24,714 nt of DNA from Terfezia claveryi. Its lineage: Eukaryota; Ascomycota; Pezizomycetes; Pezizales; Pezizaceae. The notes under the pieces are model-generated. The model saw nothing but the letters and a program-made list of their open reading frames with translations. It made no database searches and was not told the DNA's origin. Position numbers and translations under genes: made by a program. The stretch is from NCBI GenBank assembly GCA_015179025.1, contig WHUX01000465.1:1-24714 (forward strand), in the 5' to 3' direction. The first letter of the stretch is position 1, and the number at the start of each line of letters is the position of its first letter. Shown in pieces: positions 9,500 through 19,670 of the stretch.

Positions 9500-10300
9500 T
9501 AATGAAAGTCGACTCTGCTCTCCTTACTGTCATCCCACTATAGTTTCATCCTCTTCTGTACACTTATCCAAGAGGGAGTTGACTTCATTGACTAGTCGAT
9601 TGTGACCTATGGTATTTAGTAAACTGATTATTATGGGGTTAATGTTGTCTACATATGAGAACAACTTGGTAGTCATTGTGATCTGTTGGTGTTGCATCCA
9701 TGTAGTAGCTAGCCGGCTTGACCTGCGGTATTGAAACCGCCTTCCGGCAGTGTAATTCTATCCTCTTCGGCAACTGTATTCTCCCAGAGTCGAGTTCTAC
9801 TGAGGCTCTTGTTAGGGTGTGTCCAATTAGATGAGCCAGAGGACTAGGGATAGTGGGCTGCCTTATGGTGTACTCTAGTCCATTTGTATTTTCCTCTAGA
9901 TTGAGCTGTCCCATATAACGTAGAAGCTCCTTGGCTGTAAGAATTGCTTTATGAACCTCTCAAGCATTTGCATACCCCTGAATCTCGGAGGATTTGAACT
10001 AGCTTGTCAGTACGGACATTATTAAATGCTGATACAATGTCCTTCCCTAGTAGGGTCGCTTTCTTTCCTTATTAGATTGCTTTTTCTCCCTAGACATTGT
10101 CAGCATTAGTGCATCTATTGCAGACCTTCCCTTCCGAGAGCCATATTATAGTGGGTGGAAAAGCTGAGTTTGTTTCTGGAGTTCGTTAGCTATCAGCTTC
10201 TCTAGTAGTTTGCCTACTGTATTCGAGAAGACTATTGGTCTCCATCCTTTGACCTAGGAATGATCCTTCCCTGGTTTTGGTATCATTACCATAGATAGGT
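9500..10300 (-). pseudogene. LINE reverse transcriptase domain, stops at conserved Gln
   Basis: From right to left: KGWRPIVFSNTVGKLLEKLI (about 10250-10192), L*YGSRKGRSAIDALMLTMS (from about 10151, stop TAA on the minus strand at 10148-10146 in place of Gln), LLGKDIVSAFNNVRTDKLV (about 10070-10010, motif A with catalytic Asp), TP*GSPLSLVLWLI (about 9870-9830, motif B with TAA at 9865-9863 in place of Gln), and FSYVDNINPIII (about 9662-9626), where the catalytic Y-x-D-D is YVDN. Blocks are in different frames. Loss of the second Asp alone would inactivate it. Confidence 0.87.
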
Positions 10301-10689
10301 CTCTCATAATAGAGGAGGAGATATATTTCCTTCCACACTCTGGCTATATCATTGATTAAACCTTACCGAGCTGGGTGTCCTTAATGAGTTTGATCAGGCA
10401 ATATAGGATATGATCTGGTCCTAGTGCTGAGCTGTTTGAAGTTTTGCTCAGTGCCCTCCTAACTTCCTCAACGGAGGACTCCTCTGCTGCTTGGTATCCT
10501 ATAGGGGATTCAACAATTATAGGCTGTTGATGCTGGGGTGTTCTATTTGTGACCAGGTGGTGCTTTTGAAAGGCCTGGACCTTGCTTGGATTTTTGTAAT
10601 ACTATACGTCCTTGTGATGAGATCCCCTATGATCGGTGTGAACTTGAAAGGGTCTTTAGCAATTCTTACTATGTCCCATAGATGTCGCT

Positions 10690-11195
10690 GACCTTGTTTC
10701 TCCAGGAACTTTTGCCAGCATACCCTTTTCTTTTTCCTAATCGACTTCTTAAGCCTTTTCCTCTCTTCCTTGTATTCTACCTCGTTTTCCTGCCTGCTCT
10801 CCGTGTCTTTTCCAGTTGTACTTGCAATTCCTTATCCCACCATTTCTTGCTATGTTGGGAAGCGGTTTTGTGGATGAGGTGGTCCTCTGCTAGCTCGGGA
10901 GGACTTGATAAGCTTCTCCAAAATAGGTGGGCTGGAATGCCGTCTCCTTGTCTTTTTCTCACAAACGGGGGGGGTCTTCCAGCAGAACATGTTCTGTTGG
11001 TGTGTTAAGTCCGTCCTGCATTGCTGCAGGTGGTCAACATCGTATTTGCGGCCTAAGGCATGATTTGCCTTTACCACTTTCGTGGTCCCAAGGAGGTATT
11101 AGCAGCGGATGACAAGAGCTCAGCTGATGCTTCATTAACTATGGAGCGGTAAGAGCCTGCCTGCGCCTGTTCGGCCTGTTGGCAGGAGGAATACC
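10690..11195 (-). pseudogene. LINE ORF2 connector upstream of RT
   Basis: HKTASQHSKKWWDKELQVQL (about 10875-10815) is the S-K-x-W-W-x-x-E/D block that lies between endonuclease and RT in LINE ORF2, followed by a basic stretch (KKSIRKKKRYAGKSSWRNK). Further upstream YRSIVNEASAELLSSAANTS (about 11150-11090) and SSCQQAEQAQAGS (about 11187-11150) read on in one frame to about 11195, where the inverted-repeat element begins. No endonuclease motif is visible before the break. Confidence 0.65.
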
Positions 11196-11535
11196 GGAGC
11201 CCAACTTCACCATCGCCTCCCTCAATAGTTCTCAGTTTCGCTATGGGACATACTTACGGCTTACCTGCTTTCCATAACTTGTACTGGACCCACCCAGTTA
11301 CTGCCAATCTTGTTGCCAAAGTAGAGAACTATGCAGTCAAGGACCCCGCTATAGTATTTGCCTTTGCTCCTTAAGCCTCCGAGGTGAACTGCTATGCATT
11401 GCTGTGTTCATTGAGACCGACACCCATATCCGTCCTGTGGACTGTTACGCTGCAGTTAGCCCAGGAACCCTGAGCTCTTGTATACAATATCAGGGAACAT
11501 GCGTAATGGAATTCATTACTCTAATGGTGCTCTAA

Positions 11536-12340
11536 ACCATATGTAATGCCTCGCCTCACGCTGTATTTCTCAGCGCTTCGTGATGTAGAAGGTGGTACAT
11601 ACAAACTCCCACCATCCACCGGTGGTGTCTTGCCACTAGTCTCTATAGGTATATTACCGTGAACGCTACTGCTCAATATGAACGATTCGCAGTGGACACT
11701 ATACCGAAGATCCCCCAGTGACTAACCAATACATCACATGTACTGGAGGAAACCCCCTATAGGTAGTGCCAGCCGTGACTGTTGTACGAGATGTGACCTG
11801 TCTGAGCCCAACCGGAATTCAACCGGACTTAACCTGGTGCACGCACCTGGTGGTGAGTCAACTGCTAGGTAATGGAGATGACTGGGGGTACTTCACTACC
11901 ACGAGTTGCTGTCTCTGCCCTTGCTCGGCTATCTGCCCTCAGGTGCATTTCGACCCCGAGAGGCTCCCACTAGGACTCGAAGGGAGGATAAGCGAGTGTA
12001 ATAGTTGAGACTATTATGTATGAAGTAGGCTCTGAGTAGCATTTCTCCCCTTCGCAGGAACCTCTTGGGACCCGGTCGGTTGGTTTTCAGGAACACCAGT
12101 AGCCAACTGCATACTTGACGTGTATTGCACACATCGCACTCGCGCTTTTCATCTCTGTATAGGACGAGATTTCCCCATCTTAGCATGCGAGGGGCTTGTA
12201 CGTTCTCTTTCAATATAGCACCTTAGCTCTTAGGTCAGAAACCGGATGCAACGTGAAGGAAAGTAGGTACCTACGCAGGCTGTAAGGATCATGACGAAGG
12301 TAGGACGCGACGTGACACACGCATATATATAGTGGGACAG
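11536..12340. other. Interior of third inverted-repeat element, no recognised gene
   Basis: Several open stretches of 80-95 codons on both strands, none with a family I recognise. The minus-strand one at 11929-12213 contains MLRWGNLVLYRDEKRE, which weakly resembles the G-D-L-V-L block in the C-terminal part of gypsy integrase; without other motifs I do not call it. CCACCGGTGG (about 11616-11625) is a 10-bp palindrome. Confidence 0.3.
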
Positions 12341-12830
12341 AGGTGGACGCTACGTGATGCAGACTGAGGTAGATGAATTGCCTGATGTAGGAAAAGTAGA
12401 AGTGCATCCTGATGCAAATTTTTTTTTGCTGATAGATGCGAAGGATGGAATAGAGCAGACAAGCATGATCCACTTACACCTAGATGAGGATTGACCAGAA
12501 GCTCCAGAAATGCTGGCTTCACCACATGGCAAGGCAGAGACCCCCGGATATGCATGTGGCCATCCTAGAGAACGGTCAGCACATTATCTTTGAATGTACA
12601 TGCCTGTAGCGAAAGAGGTTACTCCTACAGGGGAGCAAGAGGGCTAGACAAACTGGAGTAGGGAAAAGAGGGGGAGGAAACATACGGGGCTATAAAGGCT
12701 TCTTCGAGTAGGTATACAGTCTAGTCAGATAGCAGAAGGGAGATGTGGACTGAACAACGGAGATGGAGAGTGGGTAGAAGTAGTGGAGAGAGGAATATTT
12801 TATTTTCTCTTTTATGCCTCTAGTCAGGGC
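12340..12830 (+). pseudogene. LINE 3' fragment (end of RNase H ORF)
   Basis: KCWLHHMARQRPPDMHVAIL (about 12509-12568) followed by GQHIIFECTCL at about 12574-12607 matches the segment after RNase H in the minus-strand LINE (there REYITFECPWLDRS), including the H-x-x-F-E-C metal-binding-like motif. The next codon is a TAG, then RKRLLLQG. About 200 bp of 3' UTR-like, purine-rich sequence follow; no poly(A) is seen. It lies in the opposite orientation to the LINE around it. Confidence 0.6.
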
Positions 12831-13735
12831 CGCAAGGCTCATCCGACATTGTCGGTTAATGATAGTACGGAAGCTTCCCATTTACAAGGTTCCCATGCTC
12901 GAGCTATCAGAATTCGCAGATGCTCTAGATATCCAATTGGTGATTTCTACTTTATTTGCATAGTAATTCAGGACTTAATCTCACAGTGAAGGAGTGTTTA
13001 GATTCAGTATCATAATTCACACACAACCCTTTAAGTTCACAATCATTAACCACTTCAATCTGCATCTAGACAATCCAATGCAATTTCAATAATTTGTACC
13101 TCCTTCCTAAACTTCTTGTTAAAGCAGTAAAGGCTTCCTGGCAATGACCACCCATTGGTCCCCAATTGACTGGCAGACAAAGCCTTCATAGGAGAGCACT
13201 TTGCAGCAGCTTCACAGGTGTAGGCTTTATAGGTAGCCGCAGGTAGACTCGGACCTTCCCTTCCTAGTACGTTTTGCAGCGGGACTTGGACTTAGCATCT
13301 CAGCTGACAAATCAATATCTACTGCTACATCTACGCCAGGGCATGAGTCCAAGGTTACACAGGCTCGAGCTCGGAGGTCGGCGAATTACCGAAGGTACCG
13401 GGGAGTGGAAATCTTCAAAATGTGTTGCATTCCCACCCTTTCGTCTGTTGTTTTTTCACCTCAATAACACAACCTCCACCAGCAGTCCTACCACCTTCAG
13501 AATTTGCAACTACAATCGCTCAATTTCCCACATAACCAACCACGCCTACCAACACAAGAGGAGGAAACTACCACAAATTGATGAAATCATCACTGTATCT
13601 CGCTATGGTTGGAAACTACAATTTGCTCGGTGGCTACAATTTTGCTGTCCTATGTATCGTGCGATTTCGCTGCGGACTTTAGGTGGGCGATGTGGGTTGA
13701 AATTGATTCTGTCCTATTTCCATGTCTTACGGCTC
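12831..13735. other. No recognised gene; one unassigned 159-codon open frame
   Basis: The frame 13274-13753 (plus) is open for 159 codons but shows no family motif, no splice sites and no coiled coil, and its end runs into the right arm of the inverted repeat. I treat it as chance or an unrecognisable relic. The rest of the stretch shows nothing. Confidence 0.3.
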
Positions 13736-14054
13736 ACAGCACCATTAGAGTAATGTGTTCCACTACGCGTGTTCCCTGACATTGCATACAGGACCTCGGG
13801 GTTCCGGGTTAACTGCAGCGTAACGGTCCGACAGGACGGATGCGGGTGTCGGTCTCAATGAACGTAGCGATGCATACGCAGTTCACCTGCGGAGGCTTAA
13901 GGAGTAAAGGCAAGCACTATAGCGGGGTAGTAACTGCATAGTTCTGTACTGATTCAACTCAGTAAGTGGGTCTGGTCTCCTACAAGTTATGGAAAGCGGG
14001 TAACGACATGAGTATGTCCCATAGCGAAACTGAGAACTGATGAGGGAAGTGATA

Positions 14055-14240
14055 CAGGAGAGGCCGCCCGCGGCTGGTGGACTAGGGCAGTTTTCATTTC
14101 CCATGCGGCTTGGGCGGGCAAAGATCAGCCGAGTGTCCGTCAACCCCCGGATTCAGGCCCGCACAGACCTCGCCCCCCAGGCCAGGCTTCAGGCGGCCTG
14201 GTCGGCGGCCTGGCCGGTTGAGAATACTGGGCCCGTCACT
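14055..14240. other. GC-rich island
   Basis: A sharply bounded stretch, clearly richer in G+C than its surroundings, with many CpG and runs such as GGCCGCCCGCGGCTGG and GGCGGCCTGGTCGGCGGCC. It begins exactly at the outer edge of the third inverted-repeat element. A minus-strand frame reads RLIFARPSRMGNENCPSPPA here, family unknown. Confidence 0.6.
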
Positions 14241-14269
14241 ACTATAATGCCTTTGCTCATTTTCTTTGA

Positions 14270-14690
14270 ATGAGTGGGTGGGAGCTGTGGTCATGGTTGA
14301 GGAGAAACCAGAGGGAGACAAAGAAGGAGGAGACATGACGAGGCAGCTAAGGATAATGAGGATAGAAAGGTGAGTAGGAAAGGAGAGGAGGAAGGAGAGG
14401 AAGCTGGAGGCGAAGGCGAAGGAAGCCAAGCATAATGAGGACTAAGAGGTGAGGGGGCGAGGAAGCTGGAGGCAGATACTGCAGATAAGAAGGAGAGTAG
14501 GAGGGTGAGGGGAAAGCTGGAGGCAGCGGCGGAGGATGCTCAGGATGCTGGGGAGAGGAAGGAGAGGAGAGAGAAGCGCAAGAAAGAGGAGAGCAAGAAA
14601 AATGGTAGAGGTGGAAGGCATGGGAGTCTGAGTTGGAGGATATGAGGGCTTTGCGGAAGGAAGCTTGGGGAAGGGGAAAAAGCATCTAGA
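14270..14690. repeat. Purine-rich (GGA/GAA) tract
   Basis: About 420 bp in which the plus strand is nearly all A and G, with short repeats of GAGGAAGCTGGAGGC (about 14396, 14458 and 14508). One plus frame gives an Ala/Glu/Lys/Arg-rich stretch (KLEADTADKKESRRVRGKLE) that could be a decayed coiled coil, but low complexity alone can produce this. Confidence 0.65.
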
Positions 14691-15547
14691 AAGGGCTGCG
14701 GGAGTGAGGATCAGGTTGTTTCATAATTGGCTTGTGATTCTTTCGGCGCATTATGTAGGGTTGCAGTACATGTTAATTTGGGGTAGTTTACTCTATCCTT
14801 ATATCTGAACCTAGTTGGGGACAGTTGCTCCACAGGCAAGCTAGCAACTATAATATGCTTTTGAAAAGATACTCCCCGTTTTGTCTAAACCTCCGGGCTG
14901 GGCTCTTCTTGTCAAGTCCATGTCTTACTACTATTGCAGCGCTTCCTCCGCTGATAAAGTTCAGCTACAGTGGTAGGTAAATCGCCATTAGGGAGGATTG
15001 TAAGGGCTTTTTCTTGCCTTTCAGGGAGACCTCGTATTGAAAGGATTTAGTATATAATGAGGGGGGAAATCCCCAAGGGGCTTCCTCGGCTGGAGTATCA
15101 TTCCCCTGGGCAAGGAAAAACCTCGATAATAGCTACGCCAGATATACATGACTCTGGCTATTCGAGTAGCAGAGTTTGGGACTTTGAATAACTCTGGTAA
15201 TTACATGCATAGCATTTCACTGGTCCAATCCTTTACAATTTACCCTGCATACTTACCAATCTATAACAGCGGCATGAGGGGGGTAGCCCAACTTGAGTTT
15301 TTTTTTTGAGTGAGGAAAAATTATGACTCGCATTCGATCTGGCTAATTTGCTGCGGGGAGTCTTTGGTTCGTTGGTTCTTGGGTAATGGGAGCAGCGCGG
15401 GAGCAGTAGGTACGGGGCCGATGTGTAGTTATCTTTTCATAAATTGGATATTATATTTGTAGATATTATATTAATATGTTCATATGATACCACATAAAAC
15501 GCTATGAATGCATAACTTCCGCTTCGTTATACTATTTGATATAGAGG
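14691..15547. other. No assigned gene; short open frame 15057-15191
   Basis: Mostly featureless. The plus frame from ATG 15057 to TAA 15191 (45 codons) has ordinary amino-acid composition (RGEIPKGLPRLEYHSPGQG near its start) and continues upstream past a single stop into CLSGRPRIERI. It may be the end of a decayed gene whose coiled-coil part is the purine-rich tract; no family is recognised. T10 at about 15298-15307 may mark another, more decayed minus-strand LINE tail. Confidence 0.25.
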
Positions 15548-15790
15548 TTTTTTCAATACAACATTAACTTCTCGTATGCGGACCCAACGTTGGGTCCGTG
15601 ACGCAGTAGCCCGGGTGGATTCAGAACAAGGGAAGTTAATCTGGCAGGTCCATCGCAAGCTAAATACACAAGCATAGGAAAGGAAACCGTCCTACTGTTA
15701 AGCGGATGAACCGAGGGCCCTGACTGGAGCTCTGAGACCCTTCCCACGTCTAGAGTACGATAGTTACCCCCTATCGAGGTAGCGCAATAT
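15548..15790 (-). repeat. LINE 3' end with hairpin (tail copy B)
   Basis: T6 (15548-15553), spacer ending CTCGTATGCG, then the perfect 18-bp palindrome GGACCCAACGTTGGGTCC (15580-15597), then CCCGGGTGGATTCA (about 15610-15623) and AAGTTAATCTGGCAGG. Collinear with copy A, which also has AAGTTAATCTGCCAG and further similarity (GAGGGCCCTGACTGGA against GAGGGCCTAACTGAA) to about 15750. Only the 3' tail is present: a strongly 5'-truncated insertion or a remnant. Confidence 0.72.
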
Positions 15791-16610
15791 CCTTGATGTT
15801 TTGAATTTTCCAAGGACGGGTCTTTAGCAAGCAGGTCTATAACGTAGGTACAGTTACATGAAAAAAGTTTTCTGCCTTGGCAAATTCTTAGCAAAATGGC
15901 CAACAATGGTTCTAAGGTAAACATTTTTTAGAAATTAAGGCTGCTAGGTAAACACATAAAAAAAATTCTAGAATTAAGGAAGAGGTTCATAGTCTCTTCT
16001 CTGATTCTTTGCACATAGGTATGATGCCCTAGGCAGGTACGGTGGTTGCGGAATTGAACTCATTTTAGAATCGCAAAAATGGCGCTAGTGTATATGGAGA
16101 ATAGTACAGAAGACTTTCTGGCACGTACATGTCGGGGGTAGCAAGCCTGCCTGGGGAGTGAGCCGATAAGGGGCACTAAGCCTATATGAGCTCCAGCCGG
16201 CGGCGTTTTGTTATAGTCTGGTTGGCACAACACCCTCTAGTTTTGTTAGTCTGGTTAGTTCTGTTGCTGTGAGTTGTAATACATAGGAAATATACACAAA
16301 AGCACCAGGCTAAGAAGCTGTCATTTCACAGAGTCGGGTGCCGAGACTATCATTTCACTTGCATTTCACAATGCTCAATTGGGTGGGGCTGCCCCTGCGG
16401 TATGCAATGATGCACCTAGCGCCTTGGCATATCTGTTTGTTATGTTTGTATACATAATGATGCGAGCTTAGCAGTGTAGGTTTGAGAGAATGAACGAGAA
16501 CGTGAACGAGAAGTACTTCACACGGGTGAAATTGCGAGGACAAAACGTGATCGCCGGTGGTTTGCCTAAACACATACATAATTGTATGCTTACGGATACA
16601 ACGAACCCCA
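15791..16610. other. Region upstream of the nuclease-fold gene, nothing coding recognised
   Basis: No convincing gene. TAGTCTGGTTGGCAC at 16214-16228 is one of several copies of a recurring motif, with a partial copy at about 16240. A promoter for the downstream locus would lie here, but no clear TATA box is seen. Confidence 0.35.
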
Positions 16611-18841
16611 ATGCATCTACTTACGCCCGAGGGCGTACATCGAGCGCACCTGATCTCCAAAGTAACCAGACTGCTTGGCGCCCACAATGCAGTCGTGCCA
16701 GAATCTCCCATGTCTCAAATAACGGGAAACAACTCCCCCCCCACAAACAGATCCTCTCCATCGCTCTCCAATACTCACCATCACCATCACGACATATTGA
16801 ACTCCATGGCTCTGATTGCTGCAGGAGGATCCCGTACTTACTATTCCTTTATGACAGCCTCCTACAGGCCGAAGACAGCAGAAGCTGACACACACCGGCA
16901 CCCCCGGCACCCACAAGTGGAGCTGTCAACTGCCATGCCCAACCCGTCAGCGCATCCGGCTACACATAGCACTCGCGTGACAGCAGCATTGGATGCACCC
17001 TCGACCCCCCCTCACAGCGATTACAGCGACTCTGATCCGCTTCTGCCATCCGCCTTACCAGCTTCAACTAAAGTCCTTACACCAAACGCTACCCCGATCA
17101 AATCGATATCTACCACTGGCCTACAATACCCATCTACGCCATCCTTAAGCTTGCGACCTCGCTGTATTGCCACTCAAACTTCACTTCCGATGCACCTTTT
17201 CCCTCCGCCACAGGCTAAACCACAACCCCCCCAGAGTGTGTTGGATCTTACACCAGATCTTTTGCGCTGGCTGGCGTATGACTCCTGCTCTGTGCATACT
17301 ATCCCATGCACTCTAGGCGAGTTTCTCAGCTGGCATCGCCAATACTTCAACCTCCTGGAGAGCGAATCCGACAAAACCATTTCTAGCCTTTGGGAATATA
17401 GTGAGCGGAATGAATCATTCAGTATCCAATGCATGCCTACACCCATCCATGAGAGTTTCTGTGAATATGCATCATGGTTCATTCACAATGCTATGCAGAA
17501 CTACACCAAATTAGATCCCGTACAAAGTGGAATTCGTGTACATACAAATACAGGTACGTAAACCTCTATTGCCAACCAGACTAGTAAACCTCCCTATAGT
17601 TTAGTCTATTGTCTAATTCACGTCACTGTATAGATATCAAAGGACTTGGTCCACAGCAATTCTCTCACCGGTGCCCAGATTTGTGCATCAGGATTAAATC
17701 ACACGGCCAAAGATGTTTATCTGCGGGATAGTTGTAGAGGTTGGGTTCAGTCAGAGTCTCGCTTCTCTGCGTCAGAAGGCACTTGATTGGTTTGAGATAT
17801 ATCAAGTTGCATATGTGCATTCTTATCGATATTGCGGAACAGGCTCAGGAGCGTATGGACTCTAGGGAAGAAAATCTCAAAATCAAAGCAAAAAAGCTCA
17901 AGAATGAGTGGCCAGATTGGCTCATACGCAATAATGACAATGACCGCAATGATGGCGATGGCAGTCATGACCTGGTGGAGCATTGACACTGGAGGAGGAA
18001 ATTATTCGGAGAATGGAGGGAGAATGGTAGAGACAAAAACGGAGGGATAGAAGGTGTTGATGGGAGTCACAGAGGATTTGAAAACGTGGTTGTTGGAGCA
18101 GGATGCACAGGGGTATTGTAGCGCATTGGTGAGCCGATGGATGCGACTATATATGTCTATGCAAGAGCAGGCAATGACGAGGGGGAGAAACTTGATGGGG
18201 ATAGTCGTAGCGGCGTCACTGCGCAGCCATCAGCGAGTGATGCAGTGTGTAGAACGGGTGAACAATATCCTGCTGGCAATGCTGAACCTCAACGATAGCA
18301 GCCCTAGTTCTGACAATAGCTTCAACCCTCCGAAAACATGTTCAGACTCCGAGAGAGAAAACACTTTCCCAATCTCCCTCATCTTCTCGCCCCCTTGTCG
18401 CATCCTCAACCAATCCCCCCTTCCCCTCAGAGGCAAACGCATCTTGCCTTTACTATCGCCGAACTCTACGGTCCTCTCCCGAAACCAACACCAAGCCGTA
18501 TGAATAATAACCCCCCCCCTACCATCCCGTCAAGCCTCTTGGAGCTTATCCCACCCATAATTAGACCTCACGCATACAACACAATCGCCATTCCATTGGA
18601 CAATCTAGTACAGTTGGTAATTGATGCAAGTGAGAGCTGCTGGAGGAGCGCGCAATGTCGAGGGCAGTAAACATGGTAGAGTGGAGTGGGCAAAGCTGTG
18701 GGAGGCGGTGATCAAGGCGAGAGAGGAGAACAGAGGGGCAAACGCAAAAATGAGAGAGCAGAGAGGCTGGTAGAGAGGCGAAAGAGACAGGTACACGACC
18801 GGGATGTTGAAGTGGGCTCTCAAGACACAGAGGAGGAGTAA
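16611..18841 (+). pseudogene. Decayed gene for a Uma2-like PD-(D/E)XK nuclease-fold protein
   Basis: Exon 1 is a long open frame (in-frame ATG at 16611 or, more plausibly for the Ser/Pro-rich N-terminus, 16710 starting MSQITGNN) to 17553. It has about 180 residues of Pro/Ser/Thr-rich sequence, then a folded part with LLRWLAYDS, GEFLSWHRQYFNLLES and MPTPIHESFCEYASWFI. After an 80-bp intron the frame reads FSHRCPDLCIRI (conserved P-D at 17675-17680), shifts, reads GIVVEVGFSQSLASLRQKAL (E at 17737-17739), shifts back and reads ILIDIAEQAQERMDSREENL. P-D, then V-V-E-V, then a helix with Lys, then I-L-I-D-I is the Uma2/restriction-endonuclease-like core. TGA 17984 and a TAG near 18119 follow. AIPLDNLVQLVIDASESCWR (about 18580-18640) and a charged tail ending at TAA 18839-18841 close the same frame. 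Nuclease activity is unproven; the usual E-x-K is E-V-G. Confidence 0.62.
17554..17633 (+). other. Probable 80-bp intron of the nuclease-fold gene
   Basis: ACAG^GTACGT at 17550-17559 is a good donor; CACTGTATAG ending at 17633 is a fair acceptor. Possible branch sites (TCTAATTCA near 17612, GACTAG near 17579) are weak. Without splicing the frame ends at TAA 17559-17561. With splicing it runs on in phase (G from exon 1 plus AT) through GLGPQQFSHRCPDLCIRI to a TAG at 17729, which joins the P-D motif to the upstream domain. Confidence 0.6.
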
Positions 18842-19471
18842 GTGCATGCTCGTTGAGACACTCAGTCCGGCGGTTAATATTTTTCTACAATGGATAGTAG
18901 AGTGAATTAATATTGGGTTTACGACATTAATTCCCTCATCATACTTGTGACCACTGTTCATTTCCATCGTGCCTTACATACTGTTTGCTGTATGCTTTTG
19001 AATCATATTCCTGTCGTTGTAGATTTTCTTTTCTGTTATGTCCTGGTTTTCCCCGCCGGCAGTGGAGATCTCTCTCTAGTATGGATACTCATGCACTTAG
19101 TCTATGTGATACGCTCGGCACATACCTCACTGATCCTAACCGATAATCCCCTCTCTCATTATTGACATTTGAATCTCTCTCTACCAGTACTTTTGATGAA
19201 CCAGACACATGCCTTGAGTTTGGAATAATCCCGCGAAGGCGTGTATGGGACGGGGACTGTATACCTGAAATATGAAATTCTATGCAGGAAATTGCTAGAG
19301 GAGTATGCGATATTAGATATTGGTGACTTGTATTCCTAGAATGGGCAACGGCGGTCGGTACTAGTTACATACCACATGGCTGCATACATAGCTGCATACG
19401 TGCATTACTCTTAGCTAGATATGTCGGGCTTGGCTCGAGGCTTGGCAGGACCTACAAGGTTGCATGTCAGC
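18842..19471. other. No gene recognised
   Basis: Mixed-composition sequence with only short open frames and no motif. No inverted copy of the 16000-16500 region was seen, so the nuclease-fold gene does not appear to be bounded by terminal repeats. Confidence 0.4.
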
Positions 19472-19640
19472 TTTTTTTTTTTTTTTTTTTTGAACTCATA
19501 CTCGTGTGCGTAACCTTAACATGACGAGCCACCCGGAAGCCCGGGTGGATTCAAGGTCAAATCGCCCGGGATAACTATATACAAACAACGATTGATCGAT
19601 AACAAAACGCGCTCGTAACCGGCCTTAAGTGACTGTCATA
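19472..19640 (-). repeat. LINE 3' end with hairpin (tail copy C)
   Basis: T20 (19472-19491) followed by GAACTCATACTCGTGTGCG, then CCTTAACATGACGAGCC and the stem-loop CCACCCGGAAGCCCGGGTGG (19529-19548), then GATTCAAGGTCAA. Relative to copy A it lacks the first hairpin but has a stronger second one. Confidence 0.7.
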
Positions 19641-19670
19641 GCAACCTTGGCCCACCAACCCTTGGCCTAC

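Larger units (their letters stand above)
7661..11200 (-). mobile_element. Tad1-like LINE relic, minus strand
   Basis: Read from right to left: a connector upstream of RT (11195-10700), reverse transcriptase (about 10260-9500), RNase H (8850-8330), a C-terminal Cys/His-like segment (8280-8150), a 3' UTR with hairpin, and a poly(A) tail seen as T17 at 7661-7677. About 3.5 kb remain. At the upstream end the frame still reads as protein when the third inverted-repeat element begins near 11213, so the copy is broken there, and the endonuclease and ORF1 were not found. Many stops and frameshifts. Confidence 0.85.
11213..14050. mobile_element. Inverted-repeat element splitting the minus-strand LINE
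   Basis: Left arm about 11213-11535 and right arm about 13736-14050 are diverged reverse complements with shared blocks AGTTCTCAGTTTCGCTATGG, GCTTTCCATAACTTGTA, CTCCTTAAGCCTCCG, TTCATTGAGACCGACACCC and CATTACTCTAATGGTGCT. Candidate 9-bp duplications ATACCGGAG (11191-11199) and ATACAGGAG (14052-14060) lie close outside, one mismatch apart; 9 bp would suit a Mutator-like element, but the left copy is about 13 bp from the visible arm. The interior has no recognised transposase and contains a LINE 3' fragment, so later insertions have entered it. Confidence 0.7.

Noticed and set aside
13274..13753. A 159-codon gene
   Set aside because: No family motif or gene signals; it runs into the right arm of the inverted repeat.
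11213..14050. Paired LTRs of one retrotransposon
   Set aside because: The two copies are inverted, not direct, and lack TG...CA ends.
14094..14685. Two Pro/Ser/Leu-rich minus-strand open frames of about 110 codons
   Set aside because: They are the complement of a low-complexity purine tract, which is free of stops by composition.
15553..15924. 123-codon minus-strand open frame
   Set aside because: It lies across the LINE 3' tail and hairpin, which are non-coding in the other copies, and shows no motif.
16557..16610. GTG at 16557 as the start of the nuclease-fold gene
   Set aside because: GTG is not a normal start in fungi; ATG at 16611 or 16710 in the same frame is more plausible.
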